From Pandoraea pneumonica (lineage in GTDB: Bacteria; Pseudomonadota; Gammaproteobacteria; Burkholderiales; Burkholderiaceae), in contig NZ_CABPSK010000001.1 of assembly GCF_902459645.1 (NCBI RefSeq), positions 1,364,001-1,428,000 on the forward strand: DNA of 64,000 nt, written 5' to 3'. Within the stretch, counting starts at the first letter, position 1; each line of letters begins with the position of its first letter. Below, one piece after another: positions 8,998-19,331 of this stretch. The notes beneath the pieces are model-generated. The model made no database searches. It was not told the origin of the DNA and saw only the letters and a list, made by a program, of their open reading frames with translations. A program made the translations under genes and the position numbers.

Positions 8998-9492
8998 ATG
9001 AATACGCCGCAAAACCAGAGCGACCGCTCCGAGATCACCTTCCGTTTCCTGGCCGAACCGGCTGCCGTCAATTTTGGCGGGAAGGTGCACGGGGGTTCCT
9101 TGATGAAATGGATCGACGAGGTGGCCTACGCTTGCGCTGCCACGTGGTCCGGTCGCTACTGCGTGACGGTCAGCGTGGGCAATATTCACTTCCACCGCCC
9201 GATTCTCGTCGGCAATCTCGTGGAACTGCGCGCGCGTATCGTGGCCACCGGGCGTACCAGCATGCACATCCACGTTTCGGTTCACGCCGGAGACCCGAAG
9301 TGGGGTGAATTGCGCCAAACCACCGACTGTTTGATGGTCTTCGTCGCCGTGGACGAGAGCAACCACCCGGTTAGCGTGCCGTCTTTCGAGCCGAAGACTG
9401 ATGAGCAGAAGGCGCTGGCCAAGTACGCCATGGACGTTAAGGCCGCACTGGGCGCTATCGACGCGATGAAGCCAGAGAACGTCACGAACTAA
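8998..9492 (+). CDS. Acyl-CoA thioesterase, hotdog-fold YciA/BACH type
   Basis: This 164-residue protein carries the hotdog acyl-CoA hydrolase signatures: NFGGKVHGGSLMKWIDEVA (active-site Asp/Glu region on the hotdog helix) and VGNIHFHRPILVGNLVEL. Members cleave acyl-CoA to free acid and CoA and work as hexamers in the cytoplasm; chain-length preference is not readable from sequence. The ATG at 8998 starts the family-typical short N-terminus; no strong Shine-Dalgarno sequence is visible. It is transcribed divergently from the unrecognised gene at 7601-8710 with a 287-bp gap, and appears monocistronic. Confidence 0.9.
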   Translation: MNTPQNQSDRSEITFRFLAEPAAVNFGGKVHGGSLMKWIDEVAYACAATWSGRYCVTVSVGNIHFHRPILVGNLVELRARIVATGRTSMHIHVSVHAGDPKWGELRQTTDCLMVFVAVDESNHPVSVPSFEPKTDEQKALAKYAMDVKAALGAIDAMKPENVTN

Positions 9493-9708
9493 TTCCCGCA
9501 TCGCTCATTCCGGCGGCTGACCCTGGCAAACGCTTGCGGTCGGCCGCCGCGCCGTCCCCCTCCCCGCCTCCCCCTGTTTAGTCGTTCCGGCACGCGACCG
9601 CCTGTCAACGGTGCGGGGAGCGTGTGTGCCAAAGCACCACTACGATGCCGCCCGGAAGACACCTGACTATGTGCTTGGCACGATGAGTCCGGTCGAGCGC
9701 CAAGGGAC

Positions 9709-9724
9709 CTGTCAACGTTGACAG
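9709..9724. promoter_or_regulatory. Perfect 16-bp palindrome upstream of the cold-shock gene
   Basis: CTGTCAACGTTGACAG is a perfect dyad 60 bp upstream of the csp start. Its right half contains TTGACA, a consensus -35 hexamer, though no good -10 follows at 17 bp. A related half-site, CTGTCAACGG, lies about 100 bp further upstream (near 9602). It looks like a repressor or activator operator; the binding protein is unknown. Confidence 0.5.
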
Positions 9725-9784
9725 TTATCGGCGGTGGCGTGTGGTGCTTCAATGGGCACTGGGCGATGTCCAAAGGAGAGAGAA

Positions 9785-9994
9785 ATGGCACAAGGCAAAG
9801 TCAAATGGTTCGATAGCGGCAAGGGCTACGGCTTCATTGCGCCGGACGATGGGAGTGACCAGGTATTTTTTCACTTTTCCTCGATTATTGGCGATGGCGA
9901 GAAGAGTCTCGCGGATAACACGCCGGTGGAATACGAGGTATCGAGAAGCCCGAAGGGCTTGCAGGCTCATCAGGTCCAGGTTCGCTCAACGTGA
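9785..9994 (+). CDS. Cold-shock-domain protein (CspA family)
   Basis: This 69-residue single cold-shock domain has RNP1 as GKGYGFI and RNP2 as VFFHFSSI. A strong AAAGGAGA ribosome site lies 7-10 bp before the ATG. CspA-family proteins bind single-stranded nucleic acid and act as RNA chaperones or antiterminators. The window does not show whether this copy is cold-induced; the 292-bp upstream region is large enough for the long leader that such genes often have. The palindrome at 9709-9724 suggests dedicated regulation. The Phe in VFFHF replaces the commoner Val of VFVHF. Confidence 0.94.
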   Translation: MAQGKVKWFDSGKGYGFIAPDDGSDQVFFHFSSIIGDGEKSLADNTPVEYEVSRSPKGLQAHQVQVRST

Positions 9995-10323
9995 GCCGGG
10001 TGGCGTTGGGCGCAGAGAATCGCCGCTGAGATATCGAGGGTCACGGCGCCCGTCCCCAGCAGATGCGAAGCACGTGGGGATGGGTGTCGGGGCCCTCAGC
10101 GTTGGAGTCGGCGGTGTCGACGAAATGGAGAGTGGTGCGGGGGTTGGAGAGGTTGAGACGGGAGTGGTGTCGACGGAGTGCGGGGGGGTGACGAGCCGTC
10201 GGGGCGACTCCCCGTTTTCCAAAGCGAATTTCGTGGAGCGACGAAAACGGGGAGTTGTTCCGGCGGCCGACCGCGGGCGGTGGTGCGGGTCAGGCGCCGG
10301 AATGCCTAGAGGAATGAAGCGCG
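9995..10323. other. Intergenic region between csp and truB (329 bp)
   Basis: No convincing gene is seen. A G/T-rich purine tract on the plus strand (about 10085-10200) gives weak open frames with no homology I recognise and no ribosome sites. Its one clear structure is the inverted repeat at 10207-10255. Confidence 0.5.
10207..10255. repeat. Long-arm inverted repeat downstream of truB
   Basis: A perfect 13-bp inverted repeat, ACTCCCCGTTTTC (10207-10219) and GAAAACGGGGAGT (10243-10255), is separated by 23 bases. It lies 69 bp beyond the truB stop in the convergent csp/truB gap. The position suits transcript ending or 3'-end protection, but there is no U tract, so it is not an ordinary intrinsic terminator. 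Confidence 0.6.
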
Positions 10324-11313
10324 TTATTGGGTCTTCAGCAGGCGTTGTGGAGTGAGCAGCGCCTCGCTATCCAAACGAGCCACGCCGAGCAGCCGAGCAG
10401 CGACATCGCCGGAAGCTTCCGCATAGACTTTCACTTCGATACCGCCCTCATGCGACAGTGCGCAGGTGCGCAGCGTTTGCGGGCAGCGGGCTTCATCGAG
10501 ACGCAGGCGTTGGCCATGGCCGAAGCGTGTAGCGAGCGTATCGTCGAGCCACACCGTCGGCAGCGTCTTGAGTAGCGCGTCGACAGGGGCAAGCTTTTCC
10601 ACGCGTTGGGGTTGGTCAATTGCGCTGAGGTCTTCCAGCGTTACCGCGCCATCGAGGGTGAGCGGGCCAACCGCCGTGCGGCGCAGCGCACGCAGATGGG
10701 CACCACAGCCCAGCGCTTCACCGATGTCTTCCGCCAGCGTACGCACGTACGTGCCTTTGCTGCACGTCACGCGAAACGTGAATTCCGGCGCGTCGGGCAG
10801 CGAGCACTCCAGCAGTTCCAGCGAATGAATCGTGATATCACGCGCTTCGCGCTCGACCGTCTGCCCAGCACGTGCGTACTCGTACAGCGGTTTCCCATCG
10901 CGTTTGAGCGCCGAATACATCGGCGGGACTTGCGAAATCGGCCCGGTGAATTGCGGCAGCACTGCGCGAATGGCGGCTTCATCGACCGTCACGTCGCGGG
11001 TTAGCAGCACCTCGCCTTCCGCGTCGCCTGTCGTCGTCGTTTCGCCGAGTCGCACACGCGCCTCGTACGTCTTATCGGCTTCGAGCAAATCCTGGGAAAA
11101 CTTGGTCGCTTCACCGAAGCATAGCGGCAGCAAACCGGTTGCCAACGGGTCAAGCGTGCCAGTGTGGCCAGCCTTCAACGCTTGCAGCAAACGCTTTGCC
11201 TTGATGAGCGCGTCGTTAGAAGACAGGCCCAACGGCTTGTCCAATAGCAACACGCCATCCAGCGCGAATCGGGGAAGTTTTTGGCGGGGTGCCTGCGAAC
11301 GCGGGTCCGTCAT
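10324..11313 (-). CDS. truB: tRNA pseudouridine-55 synthase TruB
   Basis: TruB isomerises U55 in the T-loop of tRNAs. In this 329-residue protein the catalytic aspartate is in GHTGTLDPLATGLLPL, preceded by the substrate-loop motif GVLLLDKPLGLSSN. The C-terminus has the TruB_C2/PUA-like region. The ATG at 11313 (peptide MTDPRSQ) fits the family length; a longer frame to 11382 lacks support. No clear Shine-Dalgarno sequence precedes it, so the start is somewhat uncertain. It is the last gene of the rimP-nusA-infB-rbfA-truB cluster, 170 bp after rbfA, and may have its own promoter as well. Confidence 0.95.
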   Translation of the reverse strand: MTDPRSQAPRQKLPRFALDGVLLLDKPLGLSSNDALIKAKRLLQALKAGHTGTLDPLATGLLPLCFGEATKFSQDLLEADKTYEARVRLGETTTTGDAEGEVLLTRDVTVDEAAIRAVLPQFTGPISQVPPMYSALKRDGKPLYEYARAGQTVEREARDITIHSLELLECSLPDAPEFTFRVTCSKGTYVRTLAEDIGEALGCGAHLRALRRTAVGPLTLDGAVTLEDLSAIDQPQRVEKLAPVDALLKTLPTVWLDDTLATRFGHGQRLRLDEARCPQTLRTCALSHEGGIEVKVYAEASGDVAARLLGVARLDSEALLTPQRLLKTQ

Positions 11314-11483
11314 GGTGCGGGAGTGCTTGAGAGTGTCGTGGAGAGTCGTCCGCCTCGCTGCGCTTCGAGTGTCAGCAGGCACAGCGGACTAGCGGACTTG
11401 CGGACAGAGCGAACATAGCGAACGTTGTGCACCGCCGGACCGATTTGCGGCAGTCCGGCGTGCAGCGTCGTTCGACCGGCCGC

Positions 11484-11930
11484 TTACTTGCGGTCGTCGT
11501 GCTTGTCTTGTTCGGCGTCGTCGCCGGCGTCGCTTTCATCGCTGCCGCCTTCGGCGTCAGCTTCTTCCTTCGCACGCGTGGCGTTCGCGGTGTCGATGAG
11601 GCGCGACATTTCGATCGCACGTTCGATCGATTGGTCGAAATGGAAATGCAGCGTCGGCACCGTGTGAATGTGCAATCGCTTGAACAGCATGTTGCGCAGG
11701 AAACCGGCCGCTTCGTTGAGCGCTTCGCCCGTTTGCTTGGGGTCGCCCGTGAGCGTGGTGTAGTACACCTTCGCGTGCGCGTAATCGGGCGTGACTTCCA
11801 CGCTTTGCAGCGTCACCAGACCGATACGCGGGTCTTTCACTTCACGCTGAATCAGCTCCGACAAGTCGCGCTGAATCTGATCGTTGATGCGCAGATTGCG
11901 ACCGCCCGGAATGTTACGTTTCTTTGCCAT
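11484..11930 (-). CDS. rbfA: 30S ribosome-binding factor RbfA
   Basis: This 148-residue protein has the KH-like RbfA fold: residues near the start read [19 protein letters not shown], then [19 protein letters not shown] and the hallmark [16 protein letters not shown]. RbfA binds 16S rRNA near helix 1 during 30S maturation and cold adaptation. The last ~25 residues are an acidic tail rich in Asp/Glu. It lies 83 bp downstream of infB, with a conspicuous hairpin in the gap. Confidence 0.96.
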   Translation of the reverse strand: MAKKRNIPGGRNLRINDQIQRDLSELIQREVKDPRIGLVTLQSVEVTPDYAHAKVYYTTLTGDPKQTGEALNEAAGFLRNMLFKRLHIHTVPTLHFHFDQSIERAIEMSRLIDTANATRAKEEADAEGGSDESDAGDDAEQDKHDDRK

Positions 11931-11950
11931 GACTCACTCGCTAGTAATGC

Positions 11951-11990
11951 AATGGCCCACCCCACCGGTTTCCCGGCTTGGTGGGCCATT
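11951..11990 (-). repeat. Hairpin between infB and rbfA
   Basis: An 11-bp perfect stem, AATGGCCCACC (11951-11961) with GGTGGGCCATT (11980-11990), is extended inside by a CCGG/CCGG pairing. It has no U tract. Its place inside an operon suggests an RNA-processing or partial-attenuation site; this role is inferred. Confidence 0.55.
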
Positions 11991-12013
11991 CCACATCCGT
12001 TGTACGTTGCGTA

Positions 12014-14983
12014 TTACAGCGAACGCGCAACTTCCGTGATTTCGAACGCTTCCAGTTGGTCGCCTTCCTGGATGTCGTTGAAGTTCTTCACCGACAGACC
12101 GCACTCGAAGCCCTGCTTGACTTCCTTGACGTCGTCCTTGAAGCGCTTGAGCGAATCCAGCTCGCCCGTGAAGATGACCACGTTCTCGCGCAGCACTCGC
12201 ACATGCGACGAGCGCTTGACGAAACCGTCGAGCACCATACAACCGGCAACCGTACCCACCTTCGGCACGCGGAACGTCTGGCGCACTTCGACCATACCGG
12301 TGATTTCTTCCTTCTTCTCCGGGGCCAGCATGCCCGACATTGCCGCCTTCACCTCATCCACTGCGTCATAGATGATGTTGTAGTAACGAATGTCGATACC
12401 GTTCGATTCGGCCAGCTTGCGAGCCAATGCATCGGCACGCGTGTTGAAGCCGATGATGACCGCCTTCGAAGCCGTCGCCAGGTTGACGTCGCTTTCGCTG
12501 ATGCCACCCACCGCAGCGTGCACGATCTGCACACGCACTTCCGGCGTCGAGAGCTTGTTGAGCGACTGCGCCAATGCTTCCTGCGAACCCTGCACGTCTG
12601 CCTTGATGATGAGGGGCAGCGTCTTGACTTCGCCTTCGGCCATTTGCTCGAACATGTTCTCGAGCTTCGCGGCTTGTTGCTTGGCCAGCTTCACATCGCG
12701 GAACTTGCCCTGACGGAACAAAGCGATTTCACGTGCCTTGCGCTCGTCTTGCACCACCAGCACTTCTTCACCAGCGCCCGGCACTTCCGACAGACCCTGA
12801 ATTTCCACAGGGATCGACGGACCGGCTTCCTTCGCGTTCTTGCCCGTTTCGTCGAGCATGGCGCGCACGCGGCCATAAGCCTGACCAGCCAGCACCATGT
12901 CGCCACGCTTGAGCGTGCCCGACTGCACCAGAATCGTTGCGACCGGACCCTTACCCTTATCGAGCTTGGCTTCGATCACGATACCCTTTGCCGGGGCATC
13001 TTCCGGTGCCTTCAGTTCCAGCACTTCGGCTTGCAACAGCACGTTCTCGAGCAGATCGTCGATACCCGTACCCGTCTTGGCCGACACCGGCACGAACGGC
13101 GAATCGCCACCGTACTCTTCCGGCACCACGCCCTCGGCCACGAGTTCCTGCTTCACGCGGTCGGCGTTGGCTTCCGGCTTATCGATCTTGTTGATCGCCA
13201 CCACGATCGGCACACCAGCCGACTTCGCGTGAGCGATAGCTTCCTTCGTCTGCGGCATCACGCCGTCGTCGGCCGCCACCACCAGAATCACGATGTCCGT
13301 TGCCTGTGCACCGCGAGCACGCATGGCCGTGAAGGCCTCGTGACCCGGGGTATCGAGGAACGTCACCGTACCGCGCGGCGTTTCAACGTGATACGCACCG
13401 ATGTGCTGCGTAATACCGCCGGCTTCGCCCGACGCCACCTTGGCGCGACGGATGTAGTCCAGCAGCGAGGTCTTGCCGTGGTCGACGTGACCCATCACGG
13501 TCACCACCGGCGGACGCGGCACGGCTTCGGCAACCGAAGCTTCGTTGCCCAGGTCCAGCAGCGTTTCCGGATCGTCCAACTTCGCAGCGATCGCGCGGTG
13601 GCCAAGTTCTTCCACCACGATCATGGCCGTTTCCTGATCGAGCACCTGATTGATGGTCACCATCTGGCCCATCTTCATCATCAACTTGATGACTTCGGCA
13701 GCCTTGACCGCCATCTTGTGCGCCAGGTCGGCAACGCTAATCGTTTCCGGCACGTGCACGTCACGCACGATCGGCTCGCTCGGCGCCTGGAACTGATTGT
13801 CCTGCGCATGACGGTCGCCACGACGGCCGCCACGGCCACCGCCACGCCAGCCATCCGAACCACCGCTCGTGTCGCCGCGCGTCTTCATACCACCGCGCTT
13901 GTTGCGGTTGTCGGCATCCTTCTGCCAAGCGCCCGGCTTCTTGTCCTTCTTGTCCGCATTGGCGGTCGTCGAAGGCGCTGCCGTCGTTGCCGGCTTCTTG
14001 TCTGCCGGCTTGGCCGACGTCGAACCTTCCGGCTTCGCAGGCTTGTGCAGCGTGCCCTTGGCTTCCGGCTTGGCAGCCGGTGCGGCCGCAGCAGCAGGTG
14101 CCGGCTCCGGTGCCTTCAGCACGCGGCGCGGGGCATTCATCATTTCGCGAATCGCGCGTGCTTCGGCTTCGGCCGCGGCACGACGCTTGCGAATCGCTTC
14201 CTCTTCGGCACGCGCCTTGTCAGCCGCAGCACTCGCCTTTTCGGCAGCCGCACGCGCTTCTTCGCTGGCCTTGCGGGCCTGCTCGCGCTCGGCGTCCGCC
14301 TTGGCGGTCGCAGCCTTCTCGGCTTGCTGAGCAGCTTCTTGCTTTGCCTGCTCGGCCTTTTCAGTCTCGGCTTGCGCAGCCTTGTCAGCTTCGACATCGG
14401 CCTTAGCCTCTGCCTTCGCTTCCAACTTGGCTTGCGCTTCGGCGGCCGCCTTCGCCGCCGCAGCAGCGCGCTCCGCTTCTTCACGGGCACGACGCTCAGC
14501 CGCTTCCTTCTCTTCACGCTCGCGGCGCTCGGCCTCTTCGCGCTCGAGTTGTTCCTGGCGCAGCTTCAGCTCCGCAGCCTCGGCGGCAAGACGCTCCGCC
14601 TCACGGCGTGCGTCTTCCTCGCGCTGGCGCAGCGCTTCGTCTTCGGCCGAAGCCGCAGCGTTCTCACCGCCTTCTGCGACATCGTCGCGCTTGACGAAAG
14701 TACGCTTCTTGCGGACTTCAACCTGAATCGTCCGCGCCTTACCGGTCGCGTCGGCTTGCTTGATTTCCGAGGTCTGGCGACGCGTCAGAGTGATCTTCTT
14801 TTTGTCGCCGTCGCCAGCGCCGTGCGATCGGCGCAGGTGTTCCAGCAAACGGGCCTTGTCGGCTTCCGTTACCGAATCGTCGGCGCTGAGTTTGTCCACA
14901 CCGGCGGCTTTGAGTTGCTCCAGCAACACGCCGGCCGGCATTTTCAGTTCTTCAGCAAATTGGGCTACGTTGATGCTCGCCAT
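12014..14983 (-). CDS. infB: Translation initiation factor IF-2
   Basis: This 989-residue IF-2 brings initiator fMet-tRNA to the 30S subunit and promotes subunit joining with GTP hydrolysis. The N-terminus starts with the IF2_N helix-bundle module ([20 protein letters not shown]). A very long charged Glu/Ala/Arg/Lys helix (about 140-250) and a Pro/Ala/Lys and Arg/Gly-rich linker follow, with a second IF2_N module near 415-470. The G domain begins at [12 protein letters not shown] (about residue 494), with DTPGHEAF and NKIDKPEAN, then domains II-IV to the fMet-tRNA-binding C2 domain. A GAGG site precedes the ATG. It lies 80 bp downstream of nusA in the conserved operon. Confidence 0.98.
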   Translation of the reverse strand: MASINVAQFAEELKMPAGVLLEQLKAAGVDKLSADDSVTEADKARLLEHLRRSHGAGDGDKKKITLTRRQTSEIKQADATGKARTIQVEVRKKRTFVKRDDVAEGGENAAASAEDEALRQREEDARREAERLAAEAAELKLRQEQLEREEAERREREEKEAAERRAREEAERAAAAAKAAAEAQAKLEAKAEAKADVEADKAAQAETEKAEQAKQEAAQQAEKAATAKADAEREQARKASEEARAAAEKASAAADKARAEEEAIRKRRAAAEAEARAIREMMNAPRRVLKAPEPAPAAAAAPAAKPEAKGTLHKPAKPEGSTSAKPADKKPATTAAPSTTANADKKDKKPGAWQKDADNRNKRGGMKTRGDTSGGSDGWRGGGRGGRRGDRHAQDNQFQAPSEPIVRDVHVPETISVADLAHKMAVKAAEVIKLMMKMGQMVTINQVLDQETAMIVVEELGHRAIAAKLDDPETLLDLGNEASVAEAVPRPPVVTVMGHVDHGKTSLLDYIRRAKVASGEAGGITQHIGAYHVETPRGTVTFLDTPGHEAFTAMRARGAQATDIVILVVAADDGVMPQTKEAIAHAKSAGVPIVVAINKIDKPEANADRVKQELVAEGVVPEEYGGDSPFVPVSAKTGTGIDDLLENVLLQAEVLELKAPEDAPAKGIVIEAKLDKGKGPVATILVQSGTLKRGDMVLAGQAYGRVRAMLDETGKNAKEAGPSIPVEIQGLSEVPGAGEEVLVVQDERKAREIALFRQGKFRDVKLAKQQAAKLENMFEQMAEGEVKTLPLIIKADVQGSQEALAQSLNKLSTPEVRVQIVHAAVGGISESDVNLATASKAVIIGFNTRADALARKLAESNGIDIRYYNIIYDAVDEVKAAMSGMLAPEKKEEITGMVEVRQTFRVPKVGTVAGCMVLDGFVKRSSHVRVLRENVVIFTGELDSLKRFKDDVKEVKQGFECGLSVKNFNDIQEGDQLEAFEITEVARSL

Positions 14984-15063
14984 TCAAACCTCTTCAAGCA
15001 AGGCCACGCGCCTTGCGGTTAACTTCAAAGTTCACTGTTCCATATGCATGCCGGGGCAGGTCA

Positions 15064-16539
15064 TCATTGGAACCAGTGCTCTCGCGCTTTCATGATCAAA
15101 GCCTTCGCAGCTTCCTCGTCGACACCGGTCATTTCGGTCAGTTCGTCGACGGCCAGCTCGGCCAGATCATCGCGCGTCTGAATTTCATGCTCGGCCAGCT
15201 TGGCCAGCAACTCGGGCGTCATGCCGTCGAGGCTCTTCAGATCGAGCGCAACGCCCTCAACCTTCTCCTCGGTGGCAATCGCCTGCGTCAGCAGTGCGTC
15301 GCGCGCACGATTGCGCAACTCATGCACCGTGTCTTCATCGAAAGCTTCGATCTCGAGCATTTCGTTGAGCGGCACGTAGGCGATCTCTTCCAGGCTCGAG
15401 AAACCTTCCTCGATCAGGATGTCCGCCACTTCTTCGTCCACATCGAGACGCTGCATGAACAACGTGCGCAACGTGCCGCGCTCTTCGTTCTGCTTCTCGG
15501 CCGATTCGTCCGGCGTCATGATGTTGATCTGCCAGCCGGTCAGTTCCGACGCGAGACGCACGTTCTGACCGCTGCGGCCAATCGCCACCGCCAGTTCGTT
15601 CTCGTCGACGACCACGTCCATGCTGTGCTTCTCTTCGTCAACGACGATCGACTGCACTGCCGCCGGTGCGAGGGCACCGATCACGAATTGCGCCGGGTCT
15701 TCCGACCACAGCACGATATCGACGTTTTCACCGCCCAGCTCGTTACGCACGGCCTGCACACGCGTTCCGCGGATACCCACGCACGTACCGATCGGATCGA
15801 TACGCTTGTCGTAGGCCACCACGGCGATCTTCGCGCGCACACCCGGGTCACGGGCGGCCGATTTGATCTCGAGCAGACCCTGCTCGATTTCCGGCACTTC
15901 CATGCCGAACAACTCGATCAGGAATTCCGGTGCGGTGCGCGAGAGTTCAATCTGCGGGCCACGCGCCGTACGATCGACCTTCACGATGTACGCGCGAACG
16001 CGGTCACCGATACGGAGGTTTTCTTTCGGAATCAACTGATCGCGACGCAGCAGCGCTTCCACACGGCCCGACTCGACGATCAGGTTGCCCTTGTCGAGAC
16101 GCTTGACCGTGCCGGTCATGATCTTTTCGCCACGCTCGAGGAAGTCCGACAGAATCTGCTCGCGCTCGGCATCGCGAATGCGTTGCAGAATCACTTGCTT
16201 GGCCGCTTGCGCGCCGATACGGCCGAATTCGACCGATTCCACCGGCTCTTCGATGAACTCGCCGAGTTCGATCGAGGCGTTTTCTTCTTTGGCTTCGAAC
16301 AGCAGAATTTGCTTGTCCGGCTCTTGCAGGCCGGCTTCGTCGGGCACTACCAGCCAACGACGGAAGCTCTCGTGCTCGCCCGACTCACGGTCGATGTGCA
16401 CGCGAATGTCGACGTCTTCGGTGTAGCGCTTCTTGGTGGCCGAAGCCAATGCCGCTTCCAGCGCGCCGAACACGACATCCTTGTCGACGTTCTTTTCGCG
16501 CGCGAGCGCATCGACCAACAGCAATACTTCGCGACTCAT
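15064..16539 (-). CDS. nusA: Transcription termination/antitermination factor NusA
   Basis: This 491-residue protein has the full NusA order: N-terminal RNA-polymerase-binding domain, S1 domain ([19 protein letters not shown]), and KH1/KH2 ([38 protein letters not shown]). Two C-terminal acidic AR1/AR2 helix-hairpin repeats follow, as in E. coli. NusA modulates pausing, rho-independent termination and antitermination. The ATG overlaps the rimP stop (ATGA) and AGGAG lies 9 bp upstream, so the two are translationally coupled. Confidence 0.98.
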   Translation of the reverse strand: MSREVLLLVDALAREKNVDKDVVFGALEAALASATKKRYTEDVDIRVHIDRESGEHESFRRWLVVPDEAGLQEPDKQILLFEAKEENASIELGEFIEEPVESVEFGRIGAQAAKQVILQRIRDAEREQILSDFLERGEKIMTGTVKRLDKGNLIVESGRVEALLRRDQLIPKENLRIGDRVRAYIVKVDRTARGPQIELSRTAPEFLIELFGMEVPEIEQGLLEIKSAARDPGVRAKIAVVAYDKRIDPIGTCVGIRGTRVQAVRNELGGENVDIVLWSEDPAQFVIGALAPAAVQSIVVDEEKHSMDVVVDENELAVAIGRSGQNVRLASELTGWQINIMTPDESAEKQNEERGTLRTLFMQRLDVDEEVADILIEEGFSSLEEIAYVPLNEMLEIEAFDEDTVHELRNRARDALLTQAIATEEKVEGVALDLKSLDGMTPELLAKLAEHEIQTRDDLAELAVDELTEMTGVDEEAAKALIMKAREHWFQ

Positions 16540-16994
16540 CGTTTGCGACTCCTAAAATCAATCTGCGGCACAAGGCGCGCACGGTCAATATCCGCGAGGG
16601 TGAATTCGAGCAGCGCCGGGCCGCCCTTGCCTTCGAACTCGAGGCTCAGATTTTCGCCTTGCGGCGCCTGCAAGATGCCGCGGAACTGCTTACGGCCCTC
16701 AAGCGGCACACGCAACGTGAGACTCACTTCCGCACCGGCAAAACGCTCGAAGTCGCGCAGCTTTCGCAGCGGACGATCCAGCCCCGGCGATGACACTTCA
16801 AGTCGGTCATAGTTGACGTTCTCGACCATCAGCACGTGCGAGAGTTGACGGCTCACCGTCTCGCAGTCATCGATCGCGATGCCCTCCGGCTTGTCGATAT
16901 AAACGCGCAGCAAACCGCCGCCGGCGCGCTCAAGATCGACCAGCTCGTAACCCAGGCCTTCGACCGTGGTCTCGATCAGTTCTGGCAATTGCAA
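16536..16994 (-). CDS. rimP: Ribosome maturation factor RimP
   Basis: This 152-residue RimP (YhbC/DUF150) is required for 30S maturation. Signatures are [37 protein letters not shown]-type text near residues 15-50 and the conserved [11 protein letters not shown]. An Sm-like C-terminal domain follows. It is first in rimP-nusA-infB-rbfA-truB and overlaps nusA by four bases. The 350-bp region before it holds a terminator for upstream minus-strand transcription, so the operon promoter should lie between about 17000 and 17155. Confidence 0.96.
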   Translation of the reverse strand: MQLPELIETTVEGLGYELVDLERAGGGLLRVYIDKPEGIAIDDCETVSRQLSHVLMVENVNYDRLEVSSPGLDRPLRKLRDFERFAGAEVSLTLRVPLEGRKQFRGILQAPQGENLSLEFEGKGGPALLEFTLADIDRARLVPQIDFRSRKR

Positions 16995-17347
16995 CTTTGC
17001 TCACCCTAGAAAAACTCGCGCGCATCAGCGCCCGACATGTCTGCGCGCCCCGCATGGGACGCCGCACGATACCTGCCTCGACCGTCAGGGCCGGCGTGCC
17101 TGTGTCGACACACCCACTCCCAAACGCGGCGGCATCGGCCGCGCAAAACGCTCGCGGCAAAAAAAAATGGGCGAAACGCCCATTTCTTACGTCCTCATTG
17201 CGCATGAGGTGCGCGCCGCAACAGAAAGTCCGACGCGCTAACCAGCTTATTCACTGATTTTATATGGTTTTCGGCCATTTTGCAACGCTTGGCGTGGCAA
17301 ATGCCCGCAGGACGGGCATCTACACAACGCCGTTGCAATGCAATAAA
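16995..17347. other. Intergenic region between rimP and rluB (353 bp)
   Basis: No gene or tRNA is seen here; the metY-type tRNA found before rimP in enterobacteria is absent. It holds the terminator at 17157-17185 and, on its rimP side, room for the operon promoter. The AT-rich stretch about 17245-17275 follows the end of rluB. Confidence 0.5.
17157..17185 (-). terminator. Rho-independent terminator for minus-strand transcription from rluB
   Basis: On the minus strand a perfect AAATGGGCG/CGCCCATTT 9-bp stem with a 3-base loop runs into a long T tract (the complement of the A run at 17157-17167). It separates rluB-scpB transcription from the rimP operon. Confidence 0.88.
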
Positions 17348-19264
17348 TCAGCGCGACCGGTTCCCGCCGCGGTTGCCCCGGTTGCCGCCAGAATTCCCCT
17401 GGCCAGCCCCGCCACCGCCACCCGATCGATTGCCGCCGCGGCTGCGATTGCCGTTGGCATTCCCGCCATTGCCACCGCCACCGTTGCCGCCACGCGATTG
17501 GCCGCCGAAGCCGCCACCGCCAGCGGAATTCCCGCCACGCGACTGACCGCCAAAGCCACCACCACCCGCCGAATTACCACCACCGAAGCGGCGGCCTTCG
17601 CCGCGCGGCGAGCCGGTCGGGCTCGGGAAGCCACCGCTCGGACCGACAAACGCCGTCAACGGATTGGCACGCGGACGACGCGACTGACCGTAACCTTGTT
17701 CCTTGCCGAACACACCCAATGCGGTTTGCATCGGATCCGGCTGACGGCGCGGCTCTTTCGGCGCACCGGCCTTGCCGCCACGCGTACCCTTGCCACCCTT
17801 CTCCGCCTCGCTGGCGCCCGGCACCTTCATGCCGACGGCCGCGAAGAGCGAGCGCACTTGCGCGTCGTCCAGCTCTTCGTAACGACCGCGCTTGAGACCA
17901 CGCGGCAGCGTGAGCGGGCCGTAACGCGTACGGATCAGACGGCTCACCATGAGGCCCGCCGCGTCGAACATACGACGCACTTCGCGGTTACGCCCTTCGG
18001 TCAGCGCCACGTGATACCAGTGGTTCGAGCCTTCGCCGCCACCGTCCTGCAAGCGCAGGAAGTTGGCCTGGCCGTCATCCAGTTCGATGCCGCGCAGCAA
18101 TTGCTGACGCGACGACTCACTCAACTGACCGACCGTACGCACGGCATATTCACGCTCGATGCCATAACGCGGATGCATGAATCGGTTGGCCAGATCGCCC
18201 GACGTCGTCAGGATCAGCAGACCTTCCGTATTGAAGTCGAGACGGCCCACGGCCAGCCACTTTGCCGTCTTCATCGGCGGCAGACGGTCGAACACCGACG
18301 CACGGCCTTCCGGATCGGCATGGCTGACGATTTCGCCCGACGGCTTGTGATACAGCAGCACGCGCGGGGGCTTGCTGGTGATCCGGCGCTTGACGAGCTT
18401 GCCGTTGATACGCACCTGATCGGTCGGCAGAATGCGCTGACCGATGTGCGCCGGTTCGGCATTGACCGACACGCGCCCGGCCAGAATCAGTTCTTCCATC
18501 TCGCGGCGCGAGCCCATGCCTGCCTCGGCAAGCACCTTATGCAGCTTGGGAGCCTCGTCGTCCGGCGAGAGCACACGGCGGTCGGCCGGCTTACGCGCAC
18601 CGCGCTTGGCCCCAGCCTTATCGCCTTCCGCGTCTTCGCTGTCGAAACCACCCGACGTCACGAAGGCGAACAAATCGTCGTCGCCACCCTTCGCACCGCG
18701 CGGACCGCCACCAGCACCACCCGGCGCCTTGCGGCCACGCCCCTTGGCACCCTGGGCGCCTTGGCCCCTGCCCGCGTTGGCACCGTTACCAGCGGCCCCT
18801 GCGTTAGCGCCATTCGCTGCGTTCCCTGCGTTATCGGTAGGCTGCGCACGTTGCCCCGCGCCATCGCGCTTGGCACCGCGCGGTTTGCGGGGGGCGGCGC
18901 GGCCACGGCCTTGCGCGGCAGCGGGACTCTCGGCAGCGGCGTCCTGACCTTGCGGCGCGTCGCCATGCGGCGCATCGGCCGAGGCAGCTTCGCCCGGACC
19001 ACCTTCGTCGCCCTCGCGCTTGGCTTGCTGGGCCGCGCGACGGCGGGCGATCAGACTACGCGGACCACGGCGCAAACCGCGGCGCGACGCCTTATCATCG
19101 CCGCCCTCGCCTTCCGACGCGCGTGCATCGGCACCGGCATCGCGTGCGTGCAGGTCCTGGGATTCTTCGTTTTGTTTCAACACAACCTCATTGGAAAACG
19201 GGATCGTGGCGGGCAGGCAACTATCGCTGCCCTGATCCGTGTTCGCACCATGAATGCGCGGCAA
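17348..19264 (-). CDS. rluB: 23S rRNA pseudouridine synthase RluB with long disordered ends
   Basis: This 638-residue protein has a core of about 240 residues. An S4 domain ([20 protein letters not shown], about 235) is followed by the RsuA/RluB catalytic domain with the active-site Asp in [13 protein letters not shown] (about 338). RluB makes pseudouridine 2605 of 23S rRNA. The N-terminal ~230 residues are a basic Ala/Gly/Arg-rich linker, and the last ~80 are Gly/Asn/Arg with two 15-residue repeats. Such tails are common in RluB of Burkholderiaceae. The start is uncertain: a TTG preceded by GAGG near 19180 would give a start at KQNEESQ. It lies 66 bp downstream of scpB, its usual neighbour. 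Confidence 0.93.
   Translation of the reverse strand: MPRIHGANTDQGSDSCLPATIPFSNEVVLKQNEESQDLHARDAGADARASEGEGGDDKASRRGLRRGPRSLIARRRAAQQAKREGDEGGPGEAASADAPHGDAPQGQDAAAESPAAAQGRGRAAPRKPRGAKRDGAGQRAQPTDNAGNAANGANAGAAGNGANAGRGQGAQGAKGRGRKAPGGAGGGPRGAKGGDDDLFAFVTSGGFDSEDAEGDKAGAKRGARKPADRRVLSPDDEAPKLHKVLAEAGMGSRREMEELILAGRVSVNAEPAHIGQRILPTDQVRINGKLVKRRITSKPPRVLLYHKPSGEIVSHADPEGRASVFDRLPPMKTAKWLAVGRLDFNTEGLLILTTSGDLANRFMHPRYGIEREYAVRTVGQLSESSRQQLLRGIELDDGQANFLRLQDGGGEGSNHWYHVALTEGRNREVRRMFDAAGLMVSRLIRTRYGPLTLPRGLKRGRYEELDDAQVRSLFAAVGMKVPGASEAEKGGKGTRGGKAGAPKEPRRQPDPMQTALGVFGKEQGYGQSRRPRANPLTAFVGPSGGFPSPTGSPRGEGRRFGGGNSAGGGGFGGQSRGGNSAGGGGFGGQSRGGNGGGGNGGNANGNRSRGGNRSGGGGGAGQGNSGGNRGNRGGNRSR
17492..17584 (-). 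repeat. In-frame glycine-rich repeat in rluB
   Basis: Two adjacent copies of a 15-residue unit ([15 protein letters not shown]) are encoded by two imperfect 45-bp repeats. They form part of the disordered RluB tail, and copy number may vary between strains. Confidence 0.7.
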
Positions 19265-19331
19265 ACTGATGCCGCGGCTTCGTTTTTGTCGCTAACGGCC
19301 CTGTGCGAACCCGGCGCAATGCGCCGGAGCC

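Noticed and set aside
9986-10222. Small minus-strand frame between csp and truB
   Set aside because: Low-complexity Pro/Thr/Ser peptide from a G/T-rich tract; no start signal.
11978-15022. Open frame of over 1,000 codons on the plus strand opposite infB
   Set aside because: Shadow of infB: it mirrors its repetitive charged helix and has no ribosome site or recognisable domain.
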